Shown here in pieces: positions 62,036 through 64,000 of a DNA stretch of 64,000 bases. The DNA lies in assembly GCA_034007745.1 (NCBI GenBank), contig JAVEQI010000001.1, positions 124,001-188,000 on the forward strand, given 5' to 3'. This DNA is from Desulforapulum sp034007745. Its GTDB lineage: Bacteria; Desulfobacterota; Desulfobacteria; Desulfobacterales; Desulfobacteraceae. A program made the position numbers and the translations under genes. The notes beneath the pieces are model-generated. The model made no database searches and had not been told where the DNA came from. It saw only the letters and a program-made list of their open reading frames with translations. Every line of letters begins with the position of its first letter. Position 1 is the first letter of the stretch.

Positions 62036-63450
62036 TGAACACTTTTATAGAGATTCTTGCCATTGCAGTTCTGCTGGTCGAAATCTTGGGTATACTGGCC
62101 GCCGTCCATGCCGTGATGAACGTTCGTACATCCCAAGGGGCGGCGGCCTGGGCCATAGCACTGGTTACCCTGCCGTTTATCACCCTTGGGTTATATGCGG
62201 TTTTCGGCCGGAACAAGTTTCAAGGCTATGTCAGTATGCGCAACCGGCAGGATGCCGCCATTCATCATCTCAACGATACCTTGCAGGTTGAGGCAGAGAA
62301 CAAAAACCTGACACGAAAATCCCTATCAAAAGCCAATGCCGCCCTGGTAACATTGGCCGACATGCCCATTCTCGGCTTTAACCAAAGCCAGCTTCTCATC
62401 AATGGACAGGAAACATTCGATCACCTGTTCCAAGATATGGCGGCCGCCAGATCTTATATCCTGATGCAATTTTACATCGTCACCGATGATCACCTCGGCC
62501 GCCGGCTAAAGGACAGCCTGATCCGGAAAGCACAGGATGGGGTCAACATTTTTTTTCTTTATGACGAAATCGGCAGTTATAAATTACCGGGCAGTTACCT
62601 CTTGGAAATGCAGCAGGCCGGTATCAATGTCACAGCCTTCCACAGCACCCGGGGCAAAACCAACCATTTCCAGCTCAACTTCCGCAATCACCGCAAAATC
62701 ATCGTGATCGACGGAGATATAGCCTATGTCGGCGGGCACAACGTGGGCGATGCGTATCTATCCCGGCACTGGCGCGATACCCATGTCAAGATCAAAGGGC
62801 CCGTGGTTACGGCCATTCAATTCTGCTTTGTCGAAGATTGGCATTGGGCCACCTCCCGGGTTCCCAACCTGAACTGGGAATTAACGCCCTTTCCCGGTGG
62901 ATCCGAAGAAGCCTTGGTGGTGGCATCTGGACCGGCCGATACACTGGAAACCTGCGCCCTAATGTTTGTTCAGGTCATCAACATGGCCAAGGAAAGGATC
63001 TGGATCGCCAGCCCCTATTTCGTACCGGATCTCCAGGTTTTGAGCGCCCTCAAGTTAGCCGTTCTCCGGGGTGTGGATGTACGGATTCTGATTCCTGAAC
63101 GAGCGGATCATCGTACCGTACACCTGGCATCCTTTTCATATTACCCGAATATCCTGCCCGTGGGTATCAGCCTCTACCGCTATACGGCCGGCTTTCTTCA
63201 CCAGAAAGTCTTTCTGGTGGACCATGAATGCGCCGCCGTGGGTACGGCCAATCTGGACAATCGATCTTTTCGGTTGAATTTTGAACTGACCCTCTTAAAC
63301 TATGACCCAGGCTTTGTAGGAGCAGTTGCGGACATGCTCGAAGAAGACTTCAAACACAGCCGCCCTGTAAAACTTGAAGACTATACCAAACGATCTTTCA
63401 TATTCAGACTTGCCGTGCGGTCAGCGCGTTTGCTGGCCCCGATTCTTTAA
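62035..63450 (+). CDS. cls: Cardiolipin synthase
   Basis: This 471-residue phospholipase-D-superfamily enzyme joins two phosphatidylglycerol molecules. Two N-terminal membrane segments (about 5-27 and 35-58) are followed by two HKD motifs: N-H-R-K-I-I-V-I-D-G-D (about 220-230) and L-H-Q-K-V-F-L-V-D-H (about 390-400), with G-G-H-N-V-G-D and G-T-A-N-L-D-N-R-S-F. Length is standard. The ATG at 62035 lacks a clear ribosome site and overlaps the aspartase remnant stop, so translation may depend on coupling or begin elsewhere. Confidence 0.92.
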   Translation: MNTFIEILAIAVLLVEILGILAAVHAVMNVRTSQGAAAWAIALVTLPFITLGLYAVFGRNKFQGYVSMRNRQDAAIHHLNDTLQVEAENKNLTRKSLSKANAALVTLADMPILGFNQSQLLINGQETFDHLFQDMAAARSYILMQFYIVTDDHLGRRLKDSLIRKAQDGVNIFFLYDEIGSYKLPGSYLLEMQQAGINVTAFHSTRGKTNHFQLNFRNHRKIIVIDGDIAYVGGHNVGDAYLSRHWRDTHVKIKGPVVTAIQFCFVEDWHWATSRVPNLNWELTPFPGGSEEALVVASGPADTLETCALMFVQVINMAKERIWIASPYFVPDLQVLSALKLAVLRGVDVRILIPERADHRTVHLASFSYYPNILPVGISLYRYTAGFLHQKVFLVDHECAAVGTANLDNRSFRLNFELTLLNYDPGFVGAVADMLEEDFKHSRPVKLEDYTKRSFIFRLAVRSARLLAPIL

Positions 63451-63600
63451 CCGTTAAGTCAAAAAACTTTGGTTGTTGGAACGTTTGGACTTTAATTTTC
63501 CCTTGATCATCTTAACTGTCTGATCGTCGTTACTAGGTTCCGTTGAGACGGCCCAGAATTCGTCCCAGGCCTGTTGGCTGTTCAATAAAATAAAAAAAAT

Positions 63601-63653
63601 ATTGTATCCAAATAATTTTTATGTAAAACTGTAAAAGTTAGTTTGGATACAAT
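63601..63653 (+). promoter_or_regulatory. Paired inverted sites upstream of kamA-like gene
   Basis: ATTGTATCCAAA (63601-63612) is exactly mirrored by TTTGGATACAAT (63642-63653), 41 bases apart. Each half is itself close to the dyad TTGTATACAA, like GntR-family operators. The 103 bases to the ATG leave room for a promoter. The rest of 63451-63755 shows no gene. Confidence 0.5.
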
Positions 63654-63755
63654 AGAAAAATCTCCCCTCGTTCAAGCTAAAAAGATCACGCAAATTACAG
63701 ATTAGAATCTAAAAATTTTACGGGATCTACTAACCTTTAACAACAGGAGAGTATC

Positions 63756-64000
63756 ATGCAATACAAGCCCTATACAATTAAAAACCTGAATACCCTTCCC
63801 CAGCTGAACCGCTTCACCCCTGAACAGATTTTTAATATTAAAGTGGTTGGAACCGTTCTGCCCTTTAAGACCAACAACTATGTGGTCAACGAACTTATAA
63901 ACTGGGACGATTTTGAAAACGACCCCATGTTTATTCTTAATTTTCCCCAGCGGGAGATGCTTTCCAAAAAGCACTTCAACACCATGGCCACCCTTTTAAG
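63756..64000 (+). CDS. KamA-family radical SAM aminomutase, N-terminal part
   Basis: The first 81 residues of a gene cut off by the window end: K-P-Y-T-I-K-N-L-N-T-L-P-Q-L, then V-V-G-T-V-L-P-F-K-T-N-N-Y-V-V-N-E-L-I-N-W, then L-N-F-P-Q-R-E-M-L. This is the N-terminal region of the lysine 2,3-aminomutase-related (KamA/EpmB-like) proteins; the radical-SAM Cys motif lies beyond the end. The ATG at 63756 has AGGAGAGTATC. The substrate cannot be decided. Confidence 0.78.
   Translation, partial: MQYKPYTIKNLNTLPQLNRFTPEQIFNIKVVGTVLPFKTNNYVVNELINWDDFENDPMFILNFPQREMLSKKHFNTMATLL

Noticed and set aside
51193..63450. Prophage or transposon as the source of the patchy region
   Set aside because: No integrase, transposase, phage structural gene or attachment repeat is visible; only gene fragments and a pfkB direct repeat.

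Overview
The window reads as a chromosomal segment of a strictly anaerobic, autotrophic or acetate-oxidising bacterium. It carries an almost complete Wood-Ljungdahl (reductive acetyl-CoA) pathway, at least two UGA-recoded selenocysteine formate dehydrogenases, a molybdopterin accessory set and a stand-alone NuoEF-type module. This combination, with the style of the housekeeping genes, best fits a sulfate-reducing Desulfobacterota (Desulfobacteraceae / Desulfobacterium type). That is an inference, because no dsr, apr or 16S gene is present.

Layout. (1) 1-12.9 kb, formate and molybdenum: the tail of one formate dehydrogenase (FDH) alpha subunit, a P5C dehydrogenase, a cytoplasmic NuoG-like selenocysteine FDH (minus strand), a divergent Tat-exported selenocysteine FDH with its Fe-S subunit, FdhE, an FmdE-MoeA-like fusion and a ModE-type regulator. 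(2) 13-20 kb, housekeeping: RluD-type pseudouridine synthase, CarD, Pth, L25, Prs, tRNA-Gln, IspE, a DUF1844 protein and a phosphopantetheinyl transferase. (3) 19.8-36.9 kb, C1/acetyl-CoA core: two divergent arms. The minus arm has fhs and folD, then a NifU/IscU-like scaffold, a 72-aa protein, an AcsF/CooC ATPase and a fused ADP-forming acetyl-CoA synthetase. The plus arm has cdhD, an Ala-rich small protein, cooS, acsB, cdhE, acsE, a small unknown and a second CooC. Formate is activated on tetrahydrofolate by Fhs and FolD. The methyl group passes through AcsE to the corrinoid protein CdhDE and joins CO from CooS on AcsB. The ADP-forming synthetase can interconvert acetyl-CoA and acetate with ATP. 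Methylene-THF reductase is not in the window.

(4) 37-45.1 kb, redox: a Cys-cluster protein, NuoF- and NuoE-like subunits, a decayed queuosine-tRNA mannosyltransferase-like gene, then a six-gene plus-strand cluster. The cluster is DRTGG protein, RsbW-like ATPase, a hydrogenase-like Fe-S/DRTGG protein with sensory-type active-site changes, PHP phosphoesterase, a second GHKL ATPase and a thioredoxin-like [2Fe-2S] protein. It looks like a redox- or H2-sensing system and is the most interesting part of the window. (5) 45-51.2 kb: acyl-CoA synthetase, DUF721, a methyltransferase, tRNA-Ser, dnaX-ybaB-recR and a Cys-cluster protein. (6) 51.2-63.5 kb, a patchy accessory region: WrbA, a membrane protein, a baeRF-like protein, an acetyl-CoA synthetase/GNAT fusion, PfkB, GAPDH, SDR, CBS and cardiolipin synthase. 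These are mixed with gene debris (pfkB 3' end, pyruvate kinase N-terminus, aspartase C-terminus, a possible YedF piece). The window ends inside a KamA-family gene.

Several intergenic regions hold short palindromic elements or degenerate heptanucleotide arrays that recur at distant sites. Non-ATG starts are frequent (cdhD, rplY, ispE, recR, ybaB, the second cooC, the PHP gene, the second GHKL ATPase and the trmN6-like gene).
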